IMG/VR virus record: IMGVR_UViG_3300019487_000066
Span: 1 to 35,451 of that record
Source: a virus
Reading direction: 5' to 3' (one strand)
Length of the DNA stretch: 35,451 nt
Both the position numbers and the translations under genes were made by a program. Position 1 is the stretch's first letter, and the number at the start of each line of letters is the position of its first letter. The notes beneath the pieces are model-generated. The model was not told the DNA's origin. It saw only the letters and a list, made by a program, of their open reading frames with translations, and searched no databases. Of the stretch, positions 17,300 to 26,022 are shown one piece after another.

Positions 17300-19764
17300 G
17301 AATTTACGCTCCAGTCATCTACATTAATCCAACCCGCAGTTCCGTCGCAGTCAACGTAAAATTGAAATACAGCATCGTCTGTTATAGCAACCGTTGTTCC
17401 AGTTAATAACTCAAATGCTCCATTACCAGCCGCCGTTGAAGTCGCAATTACAGTGTCTGAAGTTATCCCAACTGCTGGATCTGCTTTTAAAATCAATCTT
17501 GGTTGATTACCATTATAAGCAGTGCCATCACCAGCAACAGATTTACGAACATAAACATTTATAACAACAGTTTGTCCATTAGGTACTGCAACCTTTTTAA
17601 GGCTTCCTTGTAATTTATTTGTGGCTTGGGCGTTATTGGGAGTCATTCTAACGGATGGAGAACCCTTATTGAAAATAGTTGTATCAGGTATAATAACTCC
17701 GTATTTTTTTGTTGTTATATGACTCCCAGCAGTTTGTTGGTTTCTAGCTGATGCAATATATGCATTTTCTGTCATATTACCAGCATTAGATAATTTTGTA
17801 GTAGAACTTCTTAAACAATTTCTCAATGTAACTCTTGGCCAAATTAATACACCTGAAACGTTAACATCTCCGGTAGAATGTGTTGTTGTTGCGCCAAACG
17901 TTGAATTATCTACATAAATCTCATAACAATCACCCGCTATATTTAATCCAATTGGGCAGGTTAAAGTTACTCCAGAATTTATTGTCATGTTTTTTAAATA
18001 AATGTTTGCACAATTGGTTCCACCAAAACTAACATTTGCTGTCGCATTACCAAATGATGTTACAGTATCAACTATAAAAGAAAATGCATTCGATAAATTT
18101 AAACCATTTGTGGTATTTCTCCAAGTAGTCACATTACTAATTGTACCCATTGGGTTATTCGTGACGCCCAAAAGATTTACTAAAGAAACACCAATAGTTG
18201 TATTCGAATGTGAAATAAATCCACTTAATGTTCCAAATATTTCAGTTGCGGTCCCAACTGAATCTTGTAATGTTATACCAGCTCCTGTGGCACTTACAGC
18301 AGTTAAATTTGTAATTGTTCCAGTTAAATCAGCGATATTAAAACAAGTCGCTCCGGTTAATATTGCTATATTATTATTTATTGTATACGAACTATTAGTT
18401 GTTGCCGATTGAATTAATGCACTACTTGCTGTATTGTAAAATACATTATTAGTTATTGTATGATTGTTAGCGGTACCAGAATTAATATTTAATCCAATTG
18501 AACTGGCAACATTAAAATCGTGTATGGAGCAATTTGTTATTGTTGCACTACCTGTATTTATACCTAAATCTATACCACGTTTAGATGCTGTTGCAGAACC
18601 CATATTATAAAATTCCATTGAATCGAAATTTATAATTGCTGTTCCTAGTATATTAACATATGTTTGATTTGTCGTGCTTGCACTAAATATTTTAACATTT
18701 CTAGTTAAATTTATTAATTCGCCAGCAGTTGGACTAGTTCCAGAATGTGCATTTGTTATAGCGGTGATTGTTAAAGTTGTACCAGACGCATTTGCTGTAA
18801 GTGCTTTACTTTCAGACTCAGCTTTTGTCCTAGTGGTTGAAGCTAAGGCGATAAGATCTCCATTTAACCACCCCGTACTAACATTTGTAGTTAATGATGT
18901 GGCAGCAGCGGCAGCATCGGCGGCTAAAAATGCACTATTCGTTATAAGTGCTCCACCACCAGTGCAAGTAGAACCTAATCTAGATTCAAATCCAAATTGA
19001 ACGTTTGAACCACAAACAAATTCTAACGATGCTGAACTAGTTGCTGGAACTCTTGTTCCCGCTGGATTTCCCTGTTGATATATTGAATTTGTGTATACGG
19101 TTAAATTTCCACCTAATTTTAAATAATATGCAGTACTTGCTGTTGTCCCCCAGTCCAATGTTCCTCTACCACATATTTGTATATTACCAAACGTGGTTGC
19201 TCCGGCATCGGCATTATCCATAGTTACTGTAAAACTATTTCCGGTTGTTGCTCCAGTTCTTTCCCCAGCTACCACTAAATTATCTCCAGATGCAGGGGCT
19301 TTAGTTGTGGTTGTTCTGAGTAATCTAGACCAATTAGAAGCAGTTGCATCTCTATAAAGAGTAACTTGAGCATTCGTTGACGTCTGAACTTGAACTGTAT
19401 AATTTGTTGCAACTATTAATGATACAGGAGCGGAAAATTTCATAAAAATCCACCCAGTATTTGTCGATCCATTAACTGCGATTATATCAGTAACGTTAAT
19501 TGTTACAGTTGTTCCAATAACTGCTGCGGTTCCATCGTGAAGTCTAACGGAAAAAGTTCCAGTTGGAGCACCACTTCTAGCACTAACTTTAACGGCTATA
19601 CCATCAATTATAATTGCTCCAGGGGTAAATGCCGAACTACTAACAAATGCTGTGGTTGTATTAGTTGTATTTGTCTCAGAATCTAATAATGACGTTGCAT
19701 CTACTAAACTCCAAGTTGCCGCAGTTGTAAAATTTCCTGAACTATTATTTAATAAAGTCGCCAT
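17296..19764 (-). CDS. Fibre protein with G8-like region and parallel beta-helix (822 aa)
   Basis: An N-terminal beta-sandwich (about 1-170) is followed by a Gly/Asn/Thr-rich region. At about 300-350, GWLNGDLIALASTTRTKAES, ITNAHSGTSPTAGE and NLTRNVKI match the pattern that marks G8-type domains. Residues about 365-640 show short, evenly spaced Ile/Thr/Asn strands (ITNCSIHDF, ITNNVFYN, INNNIAIL) of a right-handed parallel beta-helix, as in tailspikes. The C-terminus is a beta jelly-roll-like domain ending AGWINVDDWSVNS. It is likely a receptor-binding or polysaccharide-binding fibre. No glycosidase residues can be assigned by eye. Confidence 0.8.
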   Translation of the reverse strand: MATLLNNSSGNFTTAATWSLVDATSLLDSETNTTNTTTAFVSSSAFTPGAIIIDGIAVKVSARSGAPTGTFSVRLHDGTAAVIGTTVTINVTDIIAVNGSTNTGWIFMKFSAPVSLIVATNYTVQVQTSTNAQVTLYRDATASNWSRLLRTTTTKAPASGDNLVVAGERTGATTGNSFTVTMDNADAGATTFGNIQICGRGTLDWGTTASTAYYLKLGGNLTVYTNSIYQQGNPAGTRVPATSSASLEFVCGSNVQFGFESRLGSTCTGGGALITNSAFLAADAAAAATSLTTNVSTGWLNGDLIALASTTRTKAESESKALTANASGTTLTITAITNAHSGTSPTAGELINLTRNVKIFSASTTNQTYVNILGTAIINFDSMEFYNMGSATASKRGIDLGINTGSATITNCSIHDFNVASSIGLNINSGTANNHTITNNVFYNTASSALIQSATTNSSYTINNNIAILTGATCFNIADLTGTITNLTAVSATGAGITLQDSVGTATEIFGTLSGFISHSNTTIGVSLVNLLGVTNNPMGTISNVTTWRNTTNGLNLSNAFSFIVDTVTSFGNATANVSFGGTNCANIYLKNMTINSGVTLTCPIGLNIAGDCYEIYVDNSTFGATTTHSTGDVNVSGVLIWPRVTLRNCLRSSTTKLSNAGNMTENAYIASARNQQTAGSHITTKKYGVIIPDTTIFNKGSPSVRMTPNNAQATNKLQGSLKKVAVPNGQTVVINVYVRKSVAGDGTAYNGNQPRLILKADPAVGITSDTVIATSTAAGNGAFELLTGTTVAITDDAVFQFYVDCDGTAGWINVDDWSVNS

Positions 19765-19766
19765 AA

Positions 19767-20012
19767 TTATTCTTCACCTTGTTCTTCTTGTTGATCTTCA
19801 ATTGCGGGTTCTTGTTCAAGTTCAATAAGAATTCTTGAAATTTCTTTTTTAGCTTCTTGATATAAAAATTCTTGATCAATTTCATCTGGAGATAATTTAA
19901 AAGTTTTTTCAATTCTATAAGTGGGTTTTCCACCTTCTAAATCTTCTAAAATTAGAGTATAATTAGTTTCACCAAATTGATAATGTTTATTAATATATCT
20001 AGATGTATACAT
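19767..20012 (-). CDS. Small acidic protein (81 aa)
   Basis: The ATG at 20010-20012 (MYTSRYINKHYQFGETNYTL) is preferred: it has AAAGGA upstream and begins just after the stop of the preceding fibre gene. A longer reading would run back into that gene. The second half is Glu/Gln-rich (EQEPAIEDQQEEQGEE). It is placed between two fibre genes; it could be a fibre assembly helper, but no family is recognised. Confidence 0.7.
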   Translation of the reverse strand: MYTSRYINKHYQFGETNYTLILEDLEGGKPTYRIEKTFKLSPDEIDQEFLYQEAKKEISRILIELEQEPAIEDQQEEQGEE

Positions 20013-20013
20013 T

Positions 20014-21906
20014 TTAATTAAATCCTTTAGCAACAGCGACAACGTCCCATTTGGAATCTGTACTATTATATATACAACCCATATAATCAACTTTATTTGC
20101 GCCCGTAGAAAGAACTAATGCTTCTATATCTAATCCAAATCTAAAAATTGCGTTAAATGCTAAAGTTCTTCCACCTGTTCCATCTTGTCTAAATCTATAT
20201 GTTATCTTTTGTCCATTTGTAGGATTTGTTGGAGCACCCAATGTTCTATTAGTCGTTAACGTTACAGTAAATGTATTGCCCAATGATGCATCTGTTGCAA
20301 TAGTTGCGGCATCAGTTAATGCTACAGTATTTAATGTGAATCCAGTATTTGTTCCTGATTCTTCACCATGGGTTGCGAGAGGTCTAACTTCAATAATACC
20401 TGTTGTTGCATCTGATTTTAAAACAATACCAATTCTTTGCCATATACTATTAGGAGATGTTGGTTTTGTTGTCGTCAACGCTCCAGCGGTTGTTGCTGAT
20501 AAATAAACTCTAGAACCAACAACAAATGCAGATGTGTTAAAATTCGATAGATTACCAATTGATAATACTCTTCCGTATGCACCATTAGCAATTGTTTCCA
20601 TTGCTAAACCAAGTGCTGGAACAGTATTTGATGAATCAGCTTTCGCTAATGCAATTGTCAAAGTATTAGATGTTGGGGAATCTGAACCATTTGCATAAAC
20701 AGCTTGACCTTTAGTGATTGTGGAGCCTGTTGTATTCCTCGCAATAAAAATAGTATCTCTCAGAATAGTATTAACTGTTCCTGTTTCATCTAGAAAACGA
20801 AGTCTAGAAAATCCTTGAGATACATCTAAATAAATATTAGCTTTCGTTGCTGCTGGCGTTGATGGTGTAGAAGTTTGTGTAAGTTGTAAAAATGTAGTTA
20901 AGTTTAAAGCATTAAATGTTGGACTAGAAGACGTTGCAATGTCTTGTGGAGTTGCAAATGTTACCGTACCTACACCGTGAGTAACAGTAATTTGATTAGC
21001 CGTACCCAATAAAGACTTGTATTCACCCGCTGTTGCACCGGCATTAACACCTAATACTTGATTGGCTGTCCCTAATGATGCAGGCAATTCTGCGTCAATT
21101 TTTGCTTTATCTGTTGAACTCATGAATCCATGAGCTAATGATGTTGCTAAAGCGTGTAATGTTGGACTTGTTTGAGCACCATGATTATGAACGTGATCAG
21201 AAAGAGCAAAACTTGCAGCGGCCCCTTGAACGTTTGCCGTTCCAATTTGAACTGGAACTCCGCTTGGGATATTATGAACGTGGTCAGACCTAGCGAAACT
21301 TGTTGCAACTCCTTCTGCGTTTGATTGATCTGGAGTTTGGGTTACAACGATAGCTGTTGATAATGCATCAGCACCACCTGGGTTATGACGAGATGCGTGA
21401 GCTTGAACTGTAATACCGTTAAATGTTGCTCCAGTTACTGCACCAACCGCATTGATGTCACCACCAGCATTGATATTTTTTTCTACACCTAAACCACCTT
21501 CGGTTACAATTGCTCCAGTATCTTTATCTGTAGATTGTGTAGTTCCTGAAGAAATTAAATTTACTAAAGTTACAGTGGAAGCTGCAAAATTTCCCGATCC
21601 ATCTCTTTTTACAATTGTACTTGGAGTATTTACCGCTGTTGCAGCTTGAGTATCATTTACAGATGTTGCAATTTCAAGAGCAGTTTTTCCACCCACTGAG
21701 TTAACTGTAGCTGGAACTGATCCTGGACCGCTGGCAGAAACATCTCCAGTTAAATCGGTTATGGCATCAGGTGTCCCAATAGGAACTTCATTACCATCGG
21801 AATCTTGAACATATACTACATCATCAGTTTTAGCATAAAGTAAAATAGCTCCAATTGGTGGTGGAGGAGGTGTTGAACTTACTTCATCTAATCTTATCTT
21901 TGCCAT
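20014..21906 (-). CDS. Fibre protein with HxH metal-site repeats (630 aa)
   Basis: The N-terminus has a proline run (STPPPPPIG) and GAILLYAKTDDVVYVQDSDG, a common fibre start. LTGDVSASGPGSVPATVNSV at about 50-70 is the same module as in the fibre at 7995-11165. ARSDHVHN and ALSDHVHN plus ASRHNPGGADAL (about 170-245) are the His-x-His type motifs that coordinate metal along trimeric phage fibres. An IYLDVSQGFSRLRFLDETG block and a beta-rich C-terminus (about 380-630) follow. Start ATG with AAGGAAATAAA upstream. Likely a trimeric tail fibre. Confidence 0.82.
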   Translation of the reverse strand: MAKIRLDEVSSTPPPPPIGAILLYAKTDDVVYVQDSDGNEVPIGTPDAITDLTGDVSASGPGSVPATVNSVGGKTALEIATSVNDTQAATAVNTPSTIVKRDGSGNFAASTVTLVNLISSGTTQSTDKDTGAIVTEGGLGVEKNINAGGDINAVGAVTGATFNGITVQAHASRHNPGGADALSTAIVVTQTPDQSNAEGVATSFARSDHVHNIPSGVPVQIGTANVQGAAASFALSDHVHNHGAQTSPTLHALATSLAHGFMSSTDKAKIDAELPASLGTANQVLGVNAGATAGEYKSLLGTANQITVTHGVGTVTFATPQDIATSSSPTFNALNLTTFLQLTQTSTPSTPAATKANIYLDVSQGFSRLRFLDETGTVNTILRDTIFIARNTTGSTITKGQAVYANGSDSPTSNTLTIALAKADSSNTVPALGLAMETIANGAYGRVLSIGNLSNFNTSAFVVGSRVYLSATTAGALTTTKPTSPNSIWQRIGIVLKSDATTGIIEVRPLATHGEESGTNTGFTLNTVALTDAATIATDASLGNTFTVTLTTNRTLGAPTNPTNGQKITYRFRQDGTGGRTLAFNAIFRFGLDIEALVLSTGANKVDYMGCIYNSTDSKWDVVAVAKGFN

Positions 21907-21915
21907 TTTATTTCC

Positions 21916-22227
21916 TTAAATTAATACCAATTCTGAATCGCCCAATAAAATAATATCACCCGTTACTAAATCTATATCTGTTCCAATAATTGTGTGCTTA
22001 TCGGGAATAATAACATCATTTAAAATTTCTCTATTAAACACAAAAGCTTGTGCTCTTATATCCCCAGAATCGCCTAATATAGCTAAACTATTTTGTATCA
22101 GTTTTCCAGTTGTTCCATCAAATCTAGTAATTGCATTATCTGTAGAACTAGCTGGACCAAAAACATCTCCACCTTGATTATTCACCAAATCTAGATTGCC
22201 GGTTATTGGATTAAATTTAAAAGGCAT
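21916..22227 (-). CDS. Short fibre-associated protein (103 aa)
   Basis: Begins MPFKFNPITGNLDLVNNQGG then DVFGPASSTDNAITRFDGTT and GKLIQNS. This string is frequent at the N-terminus of phage fibre or structural proteins. Here it is a separate 103-residue protein ending ILLGDSELVLI. It lies between the 163-aa protein and the HxH fibre, with 1- and 9-nt gaps. Role probably in fibre attachment; inference from context. Confidence 0.75.
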   Translation of the reverse strand: MPFKFNPITGNLDLVNNQGGDVFGPASSTDNAITRFDGTTGKLIQNSLAILGDSGDIRAQAFVFNREILNDVIIPDKHTIIGTDIDLVTGDIILLGDSELVLI

Positions 22228-22228
22228 T

Positions 22229-22720
22229 TTATACTACCGCCACATTTAAAATTAAACTTTTCGTTGAATCTGTATAATTAACCGTCGCTGTCTGTTGAAC
22301 TGTTCCAGCAATTCCACCAACTCTAGATGCATAAACTTCTTGGGTTGCGGATGGATATGTTGCTGTTATTGCATCAAATGGTATTGTGAATAATTGAACC
22401 GTTTTTACATTTATACTACCATCTGTATTTATTTCAAGTTCATCACCATCACTGTCGTGTATTGCTAAATTATCTCCATCGGCAGCATCTACAGATATAG
22501 CTAATGAATTAATAACACTAACATCTAAAGCTGTTTTAGGACCAACGGTTGTGGATGTTAAAAAATTTGTTCCATCTCCCAGTCTAACACTATCAGTTGT
22601 ATGACTTAAATCAACCGTTATCGACCCAATAGTTACTTCCGCATCCACGCGAATTCTATTGGTGGGTTCGTCATAGATATTTTGTATGACTTGTTGAAAG
22701 TCTAGTTTAGTGCCAGCCAT
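22229..22720 (-). CDS. Beta-rich structural protein (163 aa)
   Basis: The N-terminus GTKLDFQQVIQNIYDEPTNR then IRVDAEVTIGSITVDLSHTT and VRLGDGTNFLTSTTVGPKTA is a recurrent arrangement in phage virion proteins next to fibres. The middle, DGDNLAIHDSDGDELEINTD, is Asp-rich and might bind calcium (not proven). No membrane span. It is located within the fibre block between the YadA-like protein and the 103-aa protein. Confidence 0.75.
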   Translation of the reverse strand: MAGTKLDFQQVIQNIYDEPTNRIRVDAEVTIGSITVDLSHTTDSVRLGDGTNFLTSTTVGPKTALDVSVINSLAISVDAADGDNLAIHDSDGDELEINTDGSINVKTVQLFTIPFDAITATYPSATQEVYASRVGGIAGTVQQTATVNYTDSTKSLILNVAVV

Positions 22721-22725
22721 TTAAC

Positions 22726-23970
22726 TTACCATGTAGCAGTTGCTACGCGTACCCATGTATCAGTTGCTATACAAACATAAATAAATCCGCTATCCCATGC
22801 AATTTGTCCAGTAACTCCTGTTGCAGATGCGCTAGCTGGAGTATGAGTTACAGGGGATACTAAGAATCCGGCTCTAGTTATATAAAAACCATCAGCTCTT
22901 GTACTAGAATCTCCACCAATACCAACCGTAAATAAATGATCAGTTGAAGCTGGTGCGCCAGGTGTTCCAACAACTGTATTGAATTGCCCAACGGCTAATT
23001 GATCATTAGCGGTTGCTATTGTTCCTTCACCCAATGCGGTTGAATTTGTCCCATCGGCAACTGCTTCTAATCCTTGTGCTAAGGAACTTCCACCATTTGC
23101 TTGAGTACTACTACCAAATGTTACAGATCTAAGACCTGATGCAACTGTTAAATTACCAGATGCAAATGAAGAACCCCCAGATGCTATATTATCTAAACCT
23201 AAATGAAATGAATTAAGACCAGAAGCAAGACCTGTTACGCCTACGCTTGTTGATCTACCAAATGCAGCAGAGTTGATTCCGGTAGCACTAACTGCTCTAC
23301 CTGCGGCAAACGACCTATCATTGGATGCGACGGTTTCTGCTCCCAAAGCTGTTGATGCAAATCCTGACGCTAGAGTTAAATTCCCTAAAGCGGTTGACTG
23401 GTCTCCAGTTGCTTGATTACCCGCTCCAGCGGCAAATGATTCATCTCCAGAAGCTGTATTGCTAGAACCAACATTCAAAGCATTAATGGAATCGTCAAAT
23501 GTAAAATTAGAACTTCCAGCGAATGCACCGGAATTATTAAATTGGACTTGATTGCTTGATCCGGCGGCTCCAGTTATAAATGTTCCCCATGATGTATTTG
23601 TTCCATTTGTTGTTAATGCTTTGCCTGATTGGGATGTTTGTGTTGGTAAAAAAGCATTTAATGCGGCATTAGCGGTTATTTGTCCAGTTCCACCATTCGA
23701 AATTCCTAAAGTTCCAGTGAATGAAATATTAGGAGTGGCTCCACCAGAACTAGCTAAAGGACTAGATGCAGTAACGTTGGTTACTGTTCCTCCACCGCCT
23801 GGAGTTTCCCATGAACTTGTTGAACCATTGGTTGAAAGAAATTTTCCAGCTTGTCCAGTTTGATCTGGCAAGGAACCATTTTCAATTGCATCAACTACAT
23901 CATCTCTAGCTTCGGGAGATCCTAGAGAACTTAATAGTAAATCTTTTGTTTCTTGTGATAATGTTGACAT
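22726..23970 (-). CDS. Fibre protein with YadA-head-like beta-roll repeats (414 aa)
   Basis: Residues 30-130 hold phage fibre repeats (LPDQTGQAGKFLSTNGSTSS, then GISNGGTGQITANAALNA and TTNGTNTSW). Residues about 168-332 are about a dozen 14-residue repeats of the type SxAxGxxxxAxGxxS (for example STALGNLTLASGFASTALG). These match the left-handed parallel beta-roll head of trimeric autotransporter adhesins. The C-terminal part (DHLFTVGIGG ... DGFYITRAGFLVS) is beta-rich. It is the first gene after the portal and presumably forms a trimeric virion fibre that binds the host. Confidence 0.82.
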   Translation of the reverse strand: MSTLSQETKDLLLSSLGSPEARDDVVDAIENGSLPDQTGQAGKFLSTNGSTSSWETPGGGGTVTNVTASSPLASSGGATPNISFTGTLGISNGGTGQITANAALNAFLPTQTSQSGKALTTNGTNTSWGTFITGAAGSSNQVQFNNSGAFAGSSNFTFDDSINALNVGSSNTASGDESFAAGAGNQATGDQSTALGNLTLASGFASTALGAETVASNDRSFAAGRAVSATGINSAAFGRSTSVGVTGLASGLNSFHLGLDNIASGGSSFASGNLTVASGLRSVTFGSSTQANGGSSLAQGLEAVADGTNSTALGEGTIATANDQLAVGQFNTVVGTPGAPASTDHLFTVGIGGDSSTRADGFYITRAGFLVSPVTHTPASASATGVTGQIAWDSGFIYVCIATDTWVRVATATW

Positions 23971-23973
23971 ATT

Positions 23974-26022
23974 TTATCCTTGTGGGGGTAATTGTTGACT
24001 TGCCGTTACAGGTAAATCGGAAAAAGGTGGAGGAGGTTGAGGTAAACCTGGTTGACCTATATTTTGAATTCCTGGACCAGAAATTTGTTCACCGGCTTGA
24101 GCTTGTCCTTGAACCGGAGACATTTGTTCTGGAATATTATTATCTGCCGATTGTTTATTTGGCATAGGTTGTCCATTATTTGCCGGAGGCATTGGGGCTC
24201 CAGGAAATGGAGGTAATTGTTGTTCACCAATCATTTGTAAAATACCAGGGTCAGTTGTTCTCAAGAAGTCAATATGAGCTTGAATGTGATTCAATACATT
24301 TTGAACAAGTTCTGGATTTTCTCTCAAATCTGGGTCAGCAAGAACCGATTGATGTTCTTTAATATGCATACTATGCTGATCAAGCATTGTTGCAAGAGGT
24401 GATTTACCTTCAAGCATCATTTCATTTTCTTTTTTAATACAAAGAAGTTGGCTAATTTCGCCTTCATAAGCAGCATCTAAACTACCCGTTTTAAGAATTT
24501 GAAAATATTGCTCGGGGGTTTTAAGGAGTTTCATCTGAAGAAGTTCATTGGCAATTTCCATACGACCTGCAATTGTTTTCGCAAGAGGATTACCCACATC
24601 AACTACAACACGATTAACATCTTTAATCATATCTCCAGTAAATTCTTTTAATTCTGCTCTATTAGATTTACCAACAAGAGCAACCAATTTAGGTGTAGTT
24701 GAATATTTCTTAAGAATATTAAGAAGAGCAGTTCCTACATCTTCAATCATTTTTACATAATTTTGTTGCAATCTAGATGTAAATTGTAAAGACATTGATT
24801 GAACAAGAGCTAATGCTGTTCCTGTTCTCAAAGAAGCTTCTGGATTACCACGAGATACTGAACTAATACCAGTTAATGTTTCAGCTTCAGATTTAAATAA
24901 ATCGATTGATTTAAAAATCTCTGTGGGGGTGCTTGTTAAATTTAAAGCTTCTGGTTTTACAGTTCCTTTAACAATGTTCATCCCACCTTCAAGACTTTCA
25001 ATACTAAGATTAGCACCTTCTGGAACCCAAACATTAGAAACACCGTGAGTTGATTGATTTGTCGCCAAAGTACTATATAATGAATTTAAATTCTCTTGAA
25101 TGGGATACATATCAAATAAATTTGTATATCCATATGGTGTACCAATAAAATTACCTGGACAGACTCTATAAATAGGGATTTGGTCATAGGGATTTTGCAT
25201 GTCTAATAAAACAGCTTCTGAATCTAAGAAAAGCATATATCTTCCATCAGGAACTGCTTCAGTTTTCTTGTGGTAAAATTCATACACAGGAACATCATCG
25301 GTTTCATCGTTTGTCATTAAATTTAAACGATAACGATAGAGTTCTGTCTTTGTTGGCATTGCTAAAATTTTATCAGTCAATTCTGGATATTTAGCGATAA
25401 GATTATGTCTATTTTGATAAGTTCTAACGAGCATCCATTCATGCTTCCAGCTAGATTTTGTTCCATCAAATACAATATCGAATGGAGAGATTGTAGAAAA
25501 TTCAACTTCTCCTTCATATGTAAAACTTTTTATTTCTTCATTGTAGTCATAAGCTTCGCCAGCAGTTGCATTCCATTCAAGTTTAACAAATCCGGCACCC
25601 ATGAAGATAGACATTTCTACAGCTTCTTTAAGAACGTCTTCTAGATGTTTCTCTCTCATGTAGTAATCAAGAATACCATTTGCGAGATTCGCCTGAGCTA
25701 AAGATTTATAGTCTGTATTAATAGCACGAGCTTCCATTGCTGGACGATTAGCTGTAACCATTACATAGGTATGTTCAGCTAAGTTTCTTAAGTGATTTAC
25801 AGGAAGAACTGTTAGTTCACCTTGTTCTCCGGTGAATGAGATCTCATGATCGGCACCATCAACGTAGATACCATGATATGCTTTCCACATCATTCTCAGT
25901 TTATCTAAATAATTATTTTTCTGTAGATCGTTATAGAAGCTTTCGGCTTTATTTAAAAGAATGCCAGCAACTTCATTACTTTCTTTTACGGCAAAATATT
26001 TATTATCCTGGGATGGTTCCAT
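23974..26022 (-). CDS. Portal protein (682 aa)
   Basis: The length, the position immediately after the terminase large subunit, and the segment order fit a podovirus portal. It has an N-terminal helical wing (LRMMWKAYHGIYVDG), VMVTANRPAMEARAINTDYK, GAGFVKLEWN, and then SPFDIVFDGTKSSWKHEWMLV. The central ISSVSRGNPEASLRTGTALAL helix is characteristic of large phage portals. The C-terminus is a Pro/Gln/Gly-rich tail (about 610-682) probably inside the head. The start codon overlaps the terminase stop (TAATG). It forms the dodecameric DNA gate. Confidence 0.9.
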   Translation of the reverse strand: MEPSQDNKYFAVKESNEVAGILLNKAESFYNDLQKNNYLDKLRMMWKAYHGIYVDGADHEISFTGEQGELTVLPVNHLRNLAEHTYVMVTANRPAMEARAINTDYKSLAQANLANGILDYYMREKHLEDVLKEAVEMSIFMGAGFVKLEWNATAGEAYDYNEEIKSFTYEGEVEFSTISPFDIVFDGTKSSWKHEWMLVRTYQNRHNLIAKYPELTDKILAMPTKTELYRYRLNLMTNDETDDVPVYEFYHKKTEAVPDGRYMLFLDSEAVLLDMQNPYDQIPIYRVCPGNFIGTPYGYTNLFDMYPIQENLNSLYSTLATNQSTHGVSNVWVPEGANLSIESLEGGMNIVKGTVKPEALNLTSTPTEIFKSIDLFKSEAETLTGISSVSRGNPEASLRTGTALALVQSMSLQFTSRLQQNYVKMIEDVGTALLNILKKYSTTPKLVALVGKSNRAELKEFTGDMIKDVNRVVVDVGNPLAKTIAGRMEIANELLQMKLLKTPEQYFQILKTGSLDAAYEGEISQLLCIKKENEMMLEGKSPLATMLDQHSMHIKEHQSVLADPDLRENPELVQNVLNHIQAHIDFLRTTDPGILQMIGEQQLPPFPGAPMPPANNGQPMPNKQSADNNIPEQMSPVQGQAQAGEQISGPGIQNIGQPGLPQPPPPFSDLPVTASQQLPPQG

